64,000 bases of DNA from Dyadobacter sp. CY261 (GCF_021440085.1 NZ_JAKCPW010000001.1:1674001-1738000); one strand, 5' to 3'. Shown: positions 37,475-46,775, counted from the first letter of the stretch. Program-made: numbers and translations. The notes: a model not told the origin generated them from the sequence alone.

Positions 37475-38263
37475 CTATCCCATTCCTGGCAACTTCAATC
37501 CCGAACCTCTCAGGGCTTCCAGCAGTTTTTCCTGAATTTCCATTTTAGTATCTACAAAACCATGAGCGTCGAGCCATACATTCACCATCACTTTATACCC
37601 GTCGGGTTCAATGGAAGAGATGCCGATGCGCCTCGCGGGGACTTTAAGGGCACTTTGGGCATCATCGAGGACATTGTTGACGACCTTTTTTACCTCTGCG
37701 AAATCAATGCCGTTGCTAAATTTCATCTCAACGTCGAGCCGTCGGTTACCCGAGCCGCTAATGTTAATGATCACCTCGTTGGACAGCTTGCTGTTCGGGA
37801 TTACCACCTTTCGGTTATCATACGTCTTCACCACCGTGTAAAAGATCTTGATCGCCTCAACTGTCCCCTCCTGCCCTTGTGCCACGATATTGTCGCCAAC
37901 GTGAAATGGTTTCAGGATCAGGATCAGCACGCCGCTTGCGAAATTCTGTAACGTACCTGACAGTGCAAGACCAGCCGCAACACCGATTGCGCCCACCAGC
38001 GCGGCAAAAATGGTCATCTGGATACCCACGATCTGCATGACGGAAATAACAAGCAATATCCTCAATGTCGTGACGGCCAGACTGAGCAAAAAGGGTGTAA
38101 GCGACGGGTCAATCTCGCGCTTAAACATGTGTGTGTTAAGCCAGCGGGACAAAATACGGATAAGCCAGAAGCCGACTATTAATACTATTATCCCAACAAG
38201 AACGGAAGGTCCGGTTGCCAATATCCAGGTGTAAGCTTTGTTATAAAATTGCTGGATTTTCAT
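37475..38263 (-). CDS. MscS-family mechanosensitive ion channel
   Basis: The protein (262 residues from the ATG at 38263) has helices at about 18-42 and 60-85 and the pore helix (about 87-125, AALVGAIGVAAGLALSGTLQNFASGVLILI) rich in paired Gly and Ala as in MscS, then the middle beta domain (KPFHVGDNI, VVIPNSKLSNEVIINIS) and the alpha/beta C-terminal domain. It opens on membrane tension and protects against osmotic downshock. The size and domain order match small MscS. An upstream in-frame ATG at 38350 would add an unlikely soluble tail. It is divergent from the next gene with 114 bases between starts. Confidence 0.9.
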   Translation of the reverse strand: MKIQQFYNKAYTWILATGPSVLVGIIVLIVGFWLIRILSRWLNTHMFKREIDPSLTPFLLSLAVTTLRILLVISVMQIVGIQMTIFAALVGAIGVAAGLALSGTLQNFASGVLILILKPFHVGDNIVAQGQEGTVEAIKIFYTVVKTYDNRKVVIPNSKLSNEVIINISGSGNRRLDVEMKFSNGIDFAEVKKVVNNVLDDAQSALKVPARRIGISSIEPDGYKVMVNVWLDAHGFVDTKMEIQEKLLEALRGSGLKLPGMG

Positions 38264-38377
38264 GATTCGATTGAATTGAATAAAATAGTCACAAACAGGA
38301 AAAATCCATTCCAAGGCCTGTTGGCACATTTTTTGATCCCATTTTCTCAAATAGTCAAGAAAAAAAATCTATCAGAT

Positions 38378-38998
38378 ATGGAAATTCATCATCATCAACA
38401 ACGTCCCAGATCATACCGCAGGATTGGACGGTATGCTATATACCTGGTTCTTGCTGCGATTGCCATTGGCATCAGCTTCTACTTCTACGCACCGAAGCCT
38501 GTGAATAAAGCAGCCAATGAAAACATGCTTCTTTTTCTGCAAAACAAGATCAGTGACATCGATGCAAAGCTCAAAAACGGAGATAGCAATACGGATCTTG
38601 CTACGCGAGTTTCGTGGCATAAATCGAATACCGAGTTATACAATGAGGCCAAAACTAATCCCGACAAGCAGGTCAAGGGACAACGGGAGGTTCTGAAAAA
38701 GAAAATGATACAAGTGCAGCAACGCGACTTCCCTGAATTGCGCACGGCATATGTAGCGTCAAAAAAGGAAGCCCTCGGGGAACAGCATGTTTCCATCGGC
38801 CTATCCGGCAATAACCGCGAGGTGCTGACTTTCGAGAGCGAAATGTTCCAACCAAAACGGGTTCAGGAAGATTTTATGAAGAACATTTACGGGATCGTGA
38901 ATGACCTGAGGTTTAAAAAAGTAATCTATAAATGGTCGAACGGGGCGGACGGTTTTCACAATTACGAGATTAAGTCTAAGGAGGATGCGGAGATTTGA
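38378..38998 (+). CDS. Single-pass membrane protein of unknown function
   Basis: From the ATG at 38378 the product has 206 residues: a short His/Arg-rich cytoplasmic start (MEIHHHQQRPRSYRRIGR), one membrane helix (about 18-37, YAIYLVLAAIAIGISFYFYA) and a charged outside part (about 45-206) with two helical stretches (FLQNKISDIDAKLKNGD, KQVKGQREVLKKKMIQVQ) and then a beta-rich end. I recognise no family. A longer frame from 38249 exists but adds a non-conserved stretch overlapping the MscS gene on the other strand. Divergence from the MscS gene suggests no specific link. A large repeat-built inverted repeat follows its stop. Confidence 0.6.
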   Translation: MEIHHHQQRPRSYRRIGRYAIYLVLAAIAIGISFYFYAPKPVNKAANENMLLFLQNKISDIDAKLKNGDSNTDLATRVSWHKSNTELYNEAKTNPDKQVKGQREVLKKKMIQVQQRDFPELRTAYVASKKEALGEQHVSIGLSGNNREVLTFESEMFQPKRVQEDFMKNIYGIVNDLRFKKVIYKWSNGADGFHNYEIKSKEDAEI

Positions 38999-39200
38999 CC
39001 GGTGACGACCGACCGCTGACCGCCGACGACCGACCGCCGATGGCATGTCGACCATGGACCGCCGACCATGGACCGTGGTTTTAGATTAACCGGATCGATA
39101 TGTTATGCTTCCCAATGCAAAAACATGGTCTGCGGTCTATGGTCTATGGTCTATGGTCAAGATATCATCGGCGGTCATCAGTCGGCCCTCAGCGGTCATC
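38997..39200. repeat. Large imperfect inverted repeat made of short GACC-type units
   Basis: Left arm 38997-39077 holds many GACCG/GACCATGG units; right arm 39123-39200 holds the complement (three GGTCTAT units at 39134-39154, then GGCGGTCATC). Reverse-complementing the right arm gives GACCGCTGA, GACCGCCGATG and four GACCATAG-like units in the same order as the left arm. The centre (39078-39122) is unrelated. It fills the gap between the convergent genes and touches both stop codons, so it probably serves as a bidirectional terminator. Confidence 0.7.
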
Positions 39201-40217
39201 CGCCAACCTCCCCCCACTAAACTCACTCTTATAAATCCGCACGAGCAGGAGCACATAGCTGACGAGCAGCGGACCGAAGATAAATCCCCAGAATCCAAAG
39301 AGTTTGAGACCGGCGATCAACCCCAAGATGGTAATCACAGGATGGACATTGCCGACTTTTTGAAGAAATGTAATTCGTGCGAGATAATCAATATTGCCAA
39401 TTACCACCACACTATAAGCTGCTAAGCCGATCGCTTTTCCACTTTCACCTTTTGAAAAAAGGAATATCACTAGCGGCAGCCAGATCAACGCCGTGCCAAT
39501 TACCGGGAAGAATGCGAATAAACCGGTAACCAATCCCAAAAGTACAAAGTCTTCGATGCCCACCACCCAATAGCCCAACAAGGCTACCAGGCCCTGGATC
39601 ACTGAAATAAGAGGAATACCCAACGCATTTGCCCGCACCATTCCACAGGTTTCCTCGGCGAGCAAATCGATATTTTTAGGACGGAGCGGGATGAAATGCT
39701 CCAACTTACCTTCCATCACCCGCCCGTTCTTGAACATGAAGAAGGCCAGGAAAAGGATCATGAGCAAGTTACCCAGCATGGTTGCGGAGCTGTTGAGAAT
39801 GCCGGGGATGAAACTTGCTGCCTTTTTACGAAGATCAGCCGTTGCTTCCTTGCTCAGCAAATCCTGCCCCGTCCATTCCCTAAGCTGGTTAGAAATTGCT
39901 TCTGTGGCCTGATTCACCTGCTCTGGGTTTTTCATGACCGTCTCAACCTTTTGAAAAATCATCTGAACCGCGAAATAGACCGGAGCTACAATACAGGCCA
40001 TAAATAGCACCATAAACAGAATAGCCGTGAGGCTTTTGTTCCACTTGCGCTCCTCGGTGAGGTAGAAGTAGTACTTACGGCAAAGGATATAGAGCGTCAG
40101 CGCGCCCAGGAAACCTGGAAAGAAACTGTAAAGCTGCTTGAACACAAGCGCAGCCAAAGCGGTGACAATCAGCAAAAAAGCGACCTGTCGGATGCGGTTA
40201 TTATAATCTGAGAGCAT
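39189..40217 (-). CDS. AI-2E family membrane transporter
   Basis: The protein (342 residues from the ATG at 40217) has about eight membrane helices in the family's pattern: two near the start, a hydrophilic middle (about 100-160, QKVETVMKNPEQVNQATEAI), then a block of paired helices with the conserved PLISVIQGLVALLGYWVVGIEDFVLLGLVTGLFAFFPVIGTALIWLP (listed in part) and a final HPVITILGLIAGLKLFGFWGFIFGPLL. The family was named for TqsA but most members have no proven link to autoinducer-2; some act as ion antiporters. Its stop lies at the edge of a large inverted repeat. A TTG at 40250 would extend it by 11 residues. Confidence 0.85.
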   Translation of the reverse strand: MLSDYNNRIRQVAFLLIVTALAALVFKQLYSFFPGFLGALTLYILCRKYYFYLTEERKWNKSLTAILFMVLFMACIVAPVYFAVQMIFQKVETVMKNPEQVNQATEAISNQLREWTGQDLLSKEATADLRKKAASFIPGILNSSATMLGNLLMILFLAFFMFKNGRVMEGKLEHFIPLRPKNIDLLAEETCGMVRANALGIPLISVIQGLVALLGYWVVGIEDFVLLGLVTGLFAFFPVIGTALIWLPLVIFLFSKGESGKAIGLAAYSVVVIGNIDYLARITFLQKVGNVHPVITILGLIAGLKLFGFWGFIFGPLLVSYVLLLVRIYKSEFSGGRLADDR

Positions 40218-40383
40218 AAGGGACAATTTAGATCTATATACGTAATACAATTACCGTACCAGATGCCCTATATCTCACATGGGTTTATGCCCATCCAACA
40301 AACCCACTTGCATTCAGAAAGGATCGAAACCGCCGAACTTGACTTGGGATGGAAAAGGATATCAAAAGCAAGCTTCCTACCAC

Positions 40384-41136
40384 TCAGGATGGCTCCTCCT
40401 TTCGTAAATACCGATCGCCCACTGCACGGGTGACATCTCCGCGGTAAGGTGTACTTACCGGTAAAATATGTGCATCGATCTCGATCATGTAGCCGTTGAA
40501 AGCCGTGATTTTATCGATGGCGACGATCAGCGAGCGATGAATTCTCATAAAACCCTTTCCCACCAGCCGCGCCTCGATCGCCGAAAGTCCCTGGTAAACG
40601 ACGATTTCTTTTTCGGTCGTTTTGATCTTCGCATAGTTTTTCACTCCTTCTATGTAAAGCACTTCATTGAAAAAAACTTTAACCGTTGTCTTCGCTGAAA
40701 ATAGGTACGCAAACGGCCCACGGCTTTCGGAAGCACGCCTGGCCCTGGCCGGGATGCCGCGCCACTCGACCGTCGGCATCGCGGCATAGCACCGGTCGAT
40801 GCTTTCCAGAAAATCCTCGAAGGCAATTGGCTTCGCCAGGCAATGCAGAATGTAATCGTCGTCTCCGGGTCTCCAGCGCTTTTTTTTAGCGGCCAGGAAT
40901 ACCACCCTGGGCCTGCTCGGCAGCAACCGTAAAAATGCTTCCCCGGTGATTTTCGGAAGCATAATGTCAAGAAAAAGCAGATCCACTTTGTGCTGCTGAA
41001 GATACCTTAATGCATCGACAGCATCATAAAATGTCCCCACCAGTTCCAGCGATTCGAGCTCGCTGATGTACGCTTCGAGGATGTGCGCTGTGTATGGCTC
41101 ATCGTCGATTATCAAACATTTGATTTTGTTTGTCAT
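40384..41136 (-). CDS. LytTR-family response regulator with an atypical receiver
   Basis: From the ATG at 41136 the protein has 250 residues. The receiver has the acidic pair (IIDDEPY) and phospho-acceptor Asp in LFLDIMLP, and keeps the K of LAKPI, but the usual T-T-A-Y segment reads VVFLAAKKKRWRPGDDDY, so the conserved Thr is gone. The C-terminal LytTR domain (about 145-248) has VLYIEGVKNYAKI and FMRIHRSLIVAI, as expected. Without a kinase neighbour it is an orphan; the altered switch region may mean phosphorylation-independent action. The longer frame up to 41340 has no conserved content. Confidence 0.8.
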   Translation of the reverse strand: MTNKIKCLIIDDEPYTAHILEAYISELESLELVGTFYDAVDALRYLQQHKVDLLFLDIMLPKITGEAFLRLLPSRPRVVFLAAKKKRWRPGDDDYILHCLAKPIAFEDFLESIDRCYAAMPTVEWRGIPARARRASESRGPFAYLFSAKTTVKVFFNEVLYIEGVKNYAKIKTTEKEIVVYQGLSAIEARLVGKGFMRIHRSLIVAIDKITAFNGYMIEIDAHILPVSTPYRGDVTRAVGDRYLRKEEPS

Positions 41137-41284
41137 AAATAATCCTGCAATTAGCTGTATTTCAATACCCTGACACATTTGGAAAGGATTTATTGAACGG
41201 GAGGCAGGCCGGAAAAACCGACTGATAGCGTAATAGCTGGAAGCGAATTGAGTAGGAAGCACTTCAAGTTCGATATAATTCCGG

Positions 41285-41329
41285 AATTGTGCAACGCTTC
41301 GGGCTGACGGCCCATCGCGTTGCACAATT
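41285..41329. other. Hairpin with perfect 13-bp arms between the cytochrome and LytTR genes
   Basis: Arms 41285-41297 and 41317-41329 are exact reverse complements; the 19-base centre has its own small GGGC/GCCC stem. It lies 30 bases past the stop of the cytochrome gene (minus strand) but has no T-run, so it may be a terminator, a processing site or an operator for the downstream regulator gene. Confidence 0.5.
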
Positions 41330-41358
41330 TGAAACATCAACCGGAAGACGCTATCGCG

Positions 41359-42219
41359 TCAGATGCTTTTCAGGTACAACCTCAATGCACGCATTTCGGT
41401 ATCCGAAAATGCGGCAGTCATTCGCCACGGCATCGGTTCTTTCAGTTCAGTACCATCGGGACGTTTGCCGGTACGAAGTGAATTAAAAAACTGCTCATCC
41501 GTCCAGTGGGCACTTCGGCCGGTCGAGGAAATGTCAGGTGTTCCGTGTTCGCCCGGTTTGCCCTTCATATTGGGCTGATGACAATGGGTACATACTTGTG
41601 AGACATATTTACCAAAGTCCGCAGTAACGTCTTCGCGGGTTGCCATGGGAAGTGCCGCGTTGTGATCAATTTTTTCAGCTTCGAAAAGATCCAGCTCGCC
41701 AAGATCAGCCAGGATCGTGGCACCGACACCTATTTCGCTCGGAAGATTTTCGCGGTCGACGGGCGGCACCTGCGAGCAATAGGCGATCACCGCTTTCAAA
41801 TCGGTATCGCTCAGTTGGTTGTAATCGCCCGCCGGCATGTAAATGAGCGGTGTACCGTCGTGCTGCACCCCGTGACGGATTGCCCTTACCCAATCTTCGG
41901 TACTGTAATCTTTGGGCAGTCCACCCTTTCCCTTGGTGAGATTTCGCGCCACAAGACGACCTACTCCATTTTGTTCGAAGATCGTACGTCCGCCAAGGTC
42001 TTTGGCATGGCAGTCGTTGCAGCCTTTTGTGGTAACGAGTCGCTTGCCGAGGGCCAGTGTCGCCGAATCCGTTGGAATGTCGAGTTTTAATGGCTTTACT
42101 GCGTAAACTTTGCTGCGACGGTTCTCAACGGCAATGTAGGCTTTGGTGTAATAGCCGAGGACAAGCAGGATGACGACCAGCAATGCACGGCCGGTCCATT
42201 TCATGATTTTTTTTAACAT
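41359..42219 (-). CDS. Membrane-anchored di-haem cytochrome c
   Basis: The 286-residue protein has one N-terminal membrane anchor (about 8-30) and two cytochrome c domains. The first has CNDCH (about 66-70) with a Met candidate in YMPAGDYNQLSD; the second has CTHCH (about 206-210) with Met candidates in EPMPWRMTAAF. Both haems would be on the periplasmic side, passing electrons between a membrane dehydrogenase and a terminal oxidase or other acceptor. Cytochromes of this layout are often partners of PQQ- or molybdo-enzymes, but none is next to it. It is a single-gene unit. Confidence 0.9.
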   Translation of the reverse strand: MLKKIMKWTGRALLVVILLVLGYYTKAYIAVENRRSKVYAVKPLKLDIPTDSATLALGKRLVTTKGCNDCHAKDLGGRTIFEQNGVGRLVARNLTKGKGGLPKDYSTEDWVRAIRHGVQHDGTPLIYMPAGDYNQLSDTDLKAVIAYCSQVPPVDRENLPSEIGVGATILADLGELDLFEAEKIDHNAALPMATREDVTADFGKYVSQVCTHCHQPNMKGKPGEHGTPDISSTGRSAHWTDEQFFNSLRTGKRPDGTELKEPMPWRMTAAFSDTEMRALRLYLKSI

Positions 42220-42576
42220 GGCTTTTTTGTAAAATAACAGTTTGTAAAAAACTGTCGGCGTATTGCCGACGTCACAAAAATGCCCGGCTGGTCAGCCAAT
42301 TCCGTAGTTATCTTTCCCGAAGTGTCAAAATGCTTGTATGAAATGCAAAAAAACATTCGCCGTTAGAATTCCGTCGTAAAAATGGCTGGTGACCCGACCT
42401 GAACCTGATCGAAAATCTTAAAATCCGGCCATGTACCGATCCAAACATCACCTTGTGCGTTTCATCCTCCGCATTTTGCGGTTGATCCACAATGGCCGCT
42501 GCTCCACTGGCCCGTCCGATTAATTTCGGGACAACGATTGCAACCCTGTTAGCCATGAAAATCAATATTTATCAAA
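42220..42576. other. Intergenic stretch with no visible gene
   Basis: The 357 bases separate the cytochrome gene (minus) and the lipoprotein gene (plus). An 85-codon frame on the minus strand (42308-42565) has no signal, domain or conserved motif. I saw no strong hairpin and no TAnnTTTG element. Confidence 0.5.
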
Positions 42577-43248
42577 ATGAAAAAGCTTTACACACTGCTT
42601 TTAATGCTGGCAGCCGCATTGTGCGGCTGCATTCATTCAGCGCCTGTACCGGACGAAGTAAAATCCTCCGCGCCTGGATTCGGTACTTCCCGCCAACATC
42701 CCACCGGTAAACCGCTTACTCTTCCAGCGGGCATTAAAATCGTCGGTAAACCGCATTGGGACCTGGATTGCATCGCGGAAGCCAATAACGAAAAACGCGT
42801 TTACGGCAGCGGCGGCGAGGTCCGCTTTTGCATACAGTTTTCAAATAATACCAGCCAACCCATTATCGTAACCATTCCGCCAGGCACGATCTTCATTTCC
42901 GAAAGCACCGAATCACAGAATGGGCTCGTTATACAGATGATCCAAGTCACCGTACCTCCATTGAGCACGCCTTTCTTCTATTTTTTAAACAATTGCCTCA
43001 ACCCGGATCGGGACGTTACCAACTTATTGGATGAATTCGAAGCGCAACCGATCGTTACCGATCATCCGGGCGTAACTGAACTGACCAACATGCTGAGCGG
43101 AAAAAAAGTAAATAGCGAGGACTATAACCATGAAGTTCCGCCGACGGAAATATTTGTTCCGGTGCAACGGGCAGTATCGGAGGTGTCGCACACAGGGAGC
43201 ATGGCGGCGGAGACCCGGGCGAGCCTTTCGCGGTTACCCGACAAGTAA
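42577..43248 (+). CDS. Lipoprotein of unknown function
   Basis: The 223-residue protein begins with a signal and lipobox (LCGC, C18), then a Ser/Pro-rich linker and a beta-rich domain (about 45-150; GGEVRFCIQFSNNTSQPIIVTIPPGTIFISES) that resembles an immunoglobulin-like or small copper-protein-like sandwich, with cysteines at about 65, 86 and 136 that could pair. The phrase on FSNNTSQPIIVTIPPGTIF recalls proteins of the thioester/DUF4384-like beta class, but I cannot place it. The end (after about 165) is Thr/Ser/Glu-rich and probably flexible. It stands alone and converges on the PBP gene at a shared terminator. Confidence 0.65.
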   Translation: MKKLYTLLLMLAAALCGCIHSAPVPDEVKSSAPGFGTSRQHPTGKPLTLPAGIKIVGKPHWDLDCIAEANNEKRVYGSGGEVRFCIQFSNNTSQPIIVTIPPGTIFISESTESQNGLVIQMIQVTVPPLSTPFFYFLNNCLNPDRDVTNLLDEFEAQPIVTDHPGVTELTNMLSGKKVNSEDYNHEVPPTEIFVPVQRAVSEVSHTGSMAAETRASLSRLPDK

Positions 43249-43351
43249 CATCTATACCAAAGCCAGTACCAGCAAACTCACCGAAAACAACTGGGAAATA
43301 CGATCCCGGTAACTTGCTTTGCGTCAATCAGAATATCAAACCGGAATAAGA

Positions 43352-43383
43352 AAAAATGCGGGCCGTTACCAGCCCGCATTTTT
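43352..43383. terminator. Bidirectional terminator between the lipoprotein and PBP genes
   Basis: A perfect 12-bp stem (43352-43363 with 43372-43383, 8-base loop) has A-runs on the left and T-runs on the right, working in both directions for the two convergent genes. Confidence 0.9.
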
Positions 43384-43387
43384 GCAT

Positions 43388-45700
43388 TTAGAAAAGTACC
43401 CCTTCATCGTCCGATTTCGTCGGTGGCGTATAAACCTCCTCGGAAACGGTGGACGAGTCGGCGGCGCACTCGCCTGTATAGCCTTCTGGTCGGGGAAAAG
43501 GTCCCTTCCGGTATTGAATGAGCGTCTGATCGTTATACACCTTTTGCATGAAAGCACCCCAAGCTGGCATCGCCACGCGACCGCCCTGCCCAAGCGCAAG
43601 CGAGCGATAGTGGATGCTCCGATCTTCACCCCCTACCCAAACACCGGCCACCAGATTATGCGTCATGCCCATAAACCAACCGTCGGAATGGTTTTGTGAA
43701 GTCCCGGTTTTAGCGGCGATCTCATTGCCATCGGTCACGCCATATTGCCGTAAGCGACCTGCCGTACCACCTGGATCTTCGACAGCGCCCCGCATCAGGT
43801 ACAACATGTTGTAGGCCATCGTTTCGCTGAGTTCCTGGCTCTGTTGCTCATGGAATTCAGCTAGCAACCTGCCATGACGGTCCTCGATACGCAAGATCGT
43901 CATCGGCAAAACCTTGTACCCGCCATTGGCGAACGAGGAATAGGCCGACACCATTTCATAAATAGAGACATCGCCCGTTCCCAGGCACAGGGCCGGCGTG
44001 GCGGGCAGCTCACTGGTGATGCCCAGCTTGTGCGCATAATCTACCACGGTATTGGCTTTTACCATCTTCATAATGCTGGCTGTCACGGAGTTGACCGATT
44101 TCCCCAACGCCTGACGGAGCGAAAGTGGTTGTTCGGAATAGACGCCATTGGAATTTTTGGGGGTATAGTCTTCCTCTACATCGTCGATCCCGGCCTGGAA
44201 TGTAACCGGTGAATCCATGATTTTCTCACAAGGCGTAATGAAATTTTTGTCCAGACCTGCCGTGTAAACGAACGGCTTGAACGTGGATCCCGGCTGCCGC
44301 TTGCCCTGCTTGACGTGGTCGTATTGGAAATATTTAAAATTAATCCCTCCTACCCAAGCTTTCACGTGCCCGTTGCGTGGGTCCATGGCCATCATGCCTG
44401 CACGCAGGAAGCGCTTATAATATTTAATGGAATCGATCGGGCTCATGGTCACTTCCTTTTCGCCGTCCCATGAGAACACCTTCATTTTGTAAGGCTTGTT
44501 CATGACTTTCCATGCCTCCTCCTCGCCCAGCTTGTTTTTAAGTATGTTAAAATACGGCAACCGCCGCACGGCTGTGTTGATAAAACCCGGGATTTCTTTC
44601 CCGTTTTCGGCCACCCAAGGGTTACGACCTTTCCAGTGCTCGCTGAATGTCTTTTGCTGGTCCTTCATGTGACGGGTAAGCGCGTCCTCCATGTAGGATT
44701 GCATGCGTGAGTCGATGGTCGTGTAAATGCGCAGGCCGCTGGTGTAGAGGTTCAGATCGGTCCCGTTTTCCTCATTATACATCTTCACCCAGGCTTTGAG
44801 ATACCCCCGCATCGACTCCCAAAAGTAGGGCGCCGGGCCGTTGGCGTGCGTTTCCATCGCAAACTCCAAATCGAGCGGTCTCTCTTTCAGTTGGTTAAAG
44901 TCATCTTCCGTAATATCGTCGTACTTCCGCATTTGCGCGAGCACGGTATTGCGGCGGTTGATCGCATTCTGGGGGAACCTCACCGGATTGTAAATGGTTG
45001 GGTTTTGAAGCATTCCCACCAAAAGCGCAGATTGCGGGATATCCAGCTCCGAAACATCCTTGTTGAAATACGTTTTCGCGGCGACTTTTATACCAAATGC
45101 ATTGTTCCCGAACGACACCGTGTTCAGGTACATCTGCATAATCTCCTGTTTGGTATATTTTCTTTCGAGGATAATCGAAAGTATCCACTCCTTGGTTTTC
45201 GCGATCACGATTCGTACGCCGGGAATTTTGCTTAATGTACCTTCAAACTCCTCAGATCGCGTATTGAACAGGTTTTTCGCTACCTGCTGCGTAAGTGTAC
45301 TGCCGCCACCCGAACTCGAATTGCCGGTGAGAATCCCCTTGGCCACGCGCAAAAGGCTTCGTGGATCGATACCCGAATGGCTGATGAAGCGGGTATCTTC
45401 GGTAGCCACCAATGCATTGATCAGATTAGGCGAAATGTCCGAAATCTCCACCGGCGAACGGTTTTCGATCAGGTATTTACCCATCGACTTGCCGTCCTGC
45501 GAAATCAGTTCGGAAGCCACCTCACTTTTAGGGTTTTCGAGTGCTTTCAGGTCCGGCATGCCGCCGAAGAGCCGGAAGAAATTATAGTTAACGGCGGCGA
45601 TGTAAAAGATCAGCAAGGCGAGCCCAATGCCGAATGCACGCCATAAAAAAAGGATGCGACGCCGGTATTTCCCGGGTTTCAATTCAATCATGTAATTCAA
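43388..45700 (-). CDS. Class A penicillin-binding protein (PBP1A-type transglycosylase/transpeptidase)
   Basis: The 770-residue protein has an N-terminal membrane anchor (about 18-40), a GT51 glycosyltransferase domain with catalytic E101 in EDTRF and the GGSTLTQQVAKN motif (132-143), a linker, and a transpeptidase domain with S472 in STFK (472-475), SVN (535-537) and KTGT (664-667). It polymerises and cross-links peptidoglycan on the periplasmic face. All catalytic motifs are intact and the length is normal. An ATG at 45691 is an alternative start. The BlaI/M56 pair elsewhere in the window does not adjoin it. Confidence 0.95.
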   Translation of the reverse strand: MNYMIELKPGKYRRRILFLWRAFGIGLALLIFYIAAVNYNFFRLFGGMPDLKALENPKSEVASELISQDGKSMGKYLIENRSPVEISDISPNLINALVATEDTRFISHSGIDPRSLLRVAKGILTGNSSSGGGSTLTQQVAKNLFNTRSEEFEGTLSKIPGVRIVIAKTKEWILSIILERKYTKQEIMQMYLNTVSFGNNAFGIKVAAKTYFNKDVSELDIPQSALLVGMLQNPTIYNPVRFPQNAINRRNTVLAQMRKYDDITEDDFNQLKERPLDLEFAMETHANGPAPYFWESMRGYLKAWVKMYNEENGTDLNLYTSGLRIYTTIDSRMQSYMEDALTRHMKDQQKTFSEHWKGRNPWVAENGKEIPGFINTAVRRLPYFNILKNKLGEEEAWKVMNKPYKMKVFSWDGEKEVTMSPIDSIKYYKRFLRAGMMAMDPRNGHVKAWVGGINFKYFQYDHVKQGKRQPGSTFKPFVYTAGLDKNFITPCEKIMDSPVTFQAGIDDVEEDYTPKNSNGVYSEQPLSLRQALGKSVNSVTASIMKMVKANTVVDYAHKLGITSELPATPALCLGTGDVSIYEMVSAYSSFANGGYKVLPMTILRIEDRHGRLLAEFHEQQSQELSETMAYNMLYLMRGAVEDPGGTAGRLRQYGVTDGNEIAAKTGTSQNHSDGWFMGMTHNLVAGVWVGGEDRSIHYRSLALGQGGRVAMPAWGAFMQKVYNDQTLIQYRKGPFPRPEGYTGECAADSSTVSEEVYTPPTKSDDEGVLF

Positions 45701-45815
45701 GAGTAACGTCTAATAAACTGACCAAATAAACGAATTTGATTCACAAATCAGCTATTAGAACGTTGCTGAGGCGCTATTTGCTATGGTTTTGATGAAATAT
45801 TTAAGTAAATTAAAG

Positions 45816-46733
45816 TTAAGCAGTCCCCGGCTGGCCGACATATTCGGTGCGCTTTTTATATTCATTGGGACTGATGCCTGTTTCCTTTTTGAATAAACGC
45901 GAAAAATAGGGCGGATTTTCGAAACCCAGCAGATAGGCCGTTTCAGACACAGTTTTGTCGGTGCTCAAAAGTAAATTTTTCGCCTCGGAAACCAGGAAAA
46001 TGTGGATCAGGTCCATGGCAGTCTTGCCGGTTTCCTGTTTGAGTAAATCACTTAAATAACGGGGCGAAGTGTTGAGCATGTCGGCCATTAATTTCACAGA
46101 TGGCAACCCTATTTCCTGGAATTTCCCATTCTCGAAATACTGGGCCAGACTTTCATTAAAACGCGACACTGTGGTACCTGAAAGCTGGGTGCGGTTGATA
46201 AACTGGCGTTTATAAAAACGTTGCGAATATTTCAGCATCGAATCCAGGTGCGTCAGCATGATGTCGCGGCTATATTCATCTGTATTATTAAAATACTCCG
46301 TTTGAATACGGTTGAAAAGATCCCAGATAATCTGTTCCTCCCGCTCCGACAAATGTAACGCCTCGTTAGCCTCATAATCGAAATAGCCGTATTTTCGGAT
46401 TTCTGAATGCAGCGGGTGTCCATTCAGGAAATCTTCATGGATATAAATGATAAACCCACTTTCCTCCAATTCGATATTATTGATCTCGACCACTTGCCGC
46501 GGTTTCGAAAACAACATGGAGCCATTCTCAAGATCATACTTCGTCCGCCCGTACAACACATGCCCGGACTTGATTTTTTTGAATGCGATCATATAAAAAT
46601 CCGTCGTGAACTCACGGCGGCCTATGGTGCAACTTCTCAGTTCGTTGCACGTAAACATGCTGATCAGGGGGTGTTCGGGCGACTTTAAATTGCTGGATCG
46701 GTGCAGCTCGCTGATACTTTTATAATGTTCCAT
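45816..46733 (-). CDS. AraC-family transcriptional regulator
   Basis: The 305-residue protein has an N-terminal cupin-like sensing part (about 25-170) and a C-terminal double helix-turn-helix (about 200-300; LPSVKLMADMLNTSPRYLSDLLKQETGKTAMDLIHIFLVSEAKNLL, listed in part, and VSETAYLLGFENPPYFSRLFKKETGISPNEYKKR). The second helix-turn-helix matches the AraC signature. It lies 76 bases after the short-chain dehydrogenase gene, same strand, separated from it by a hairpin terminator. Such pairs are frequent in Bacteroidota, where the regulator often controls the dehydrogenase. Confidence 0.9.
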   Translation of the reverse strand: MEHYKSISELHRSSNLKSPEHPLISMFTCNELRSCTIGRREFTTDFYMIAFKKIKSGHVLYGRTKYDLENGSMLFSKPRQVVEINNIELEESGFIIYIHEDFLNGHPLHSEIRKYGYFDYEANEALHLSEREEQIIWDLFNRIQTEYFNNTDEYSRDIMLTHLDSMLKYSQRFYKRQFINRTQLSGTTVSRFNESLAQYFENGKFQEIGLPSVKLMADMLNTSPRYLSDLLKQETGKTAMDLIHIFLVSEAKNLLLSTDKTVSETAYLLGFENPPYFSRLFKKETGISPNEYKKRTEYVGQPGTA

Positions 46734-46750
46734 AGTTTGAAACGGTTAAA

Positions 46751-46775
46751 ATCTGCACCCATAACGGGTGCAGAT
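46751..46775 (-). terminator. Terminator between the dehydrogenase and AraC genes
   Basis: A perfect 10-bp stem (46751-46760 with 46766-46775, 5-base loop) is followed on the minus strand by a short T-run. It lies 35 bases past the dehydrogenase stop. Confidence 0.7.

Noticed and set aside
38997..39200. Possible CRISPR array
   Set aside because: The repeated units are 7-14 bases long, have no regular spacers and form an inverted rather than a direct array.
42308..42565. 85-codon minus-strand frame upstream of the lipoprotein gene
   Set aside because: No domain or conserved motif and no good start context; probably chance.
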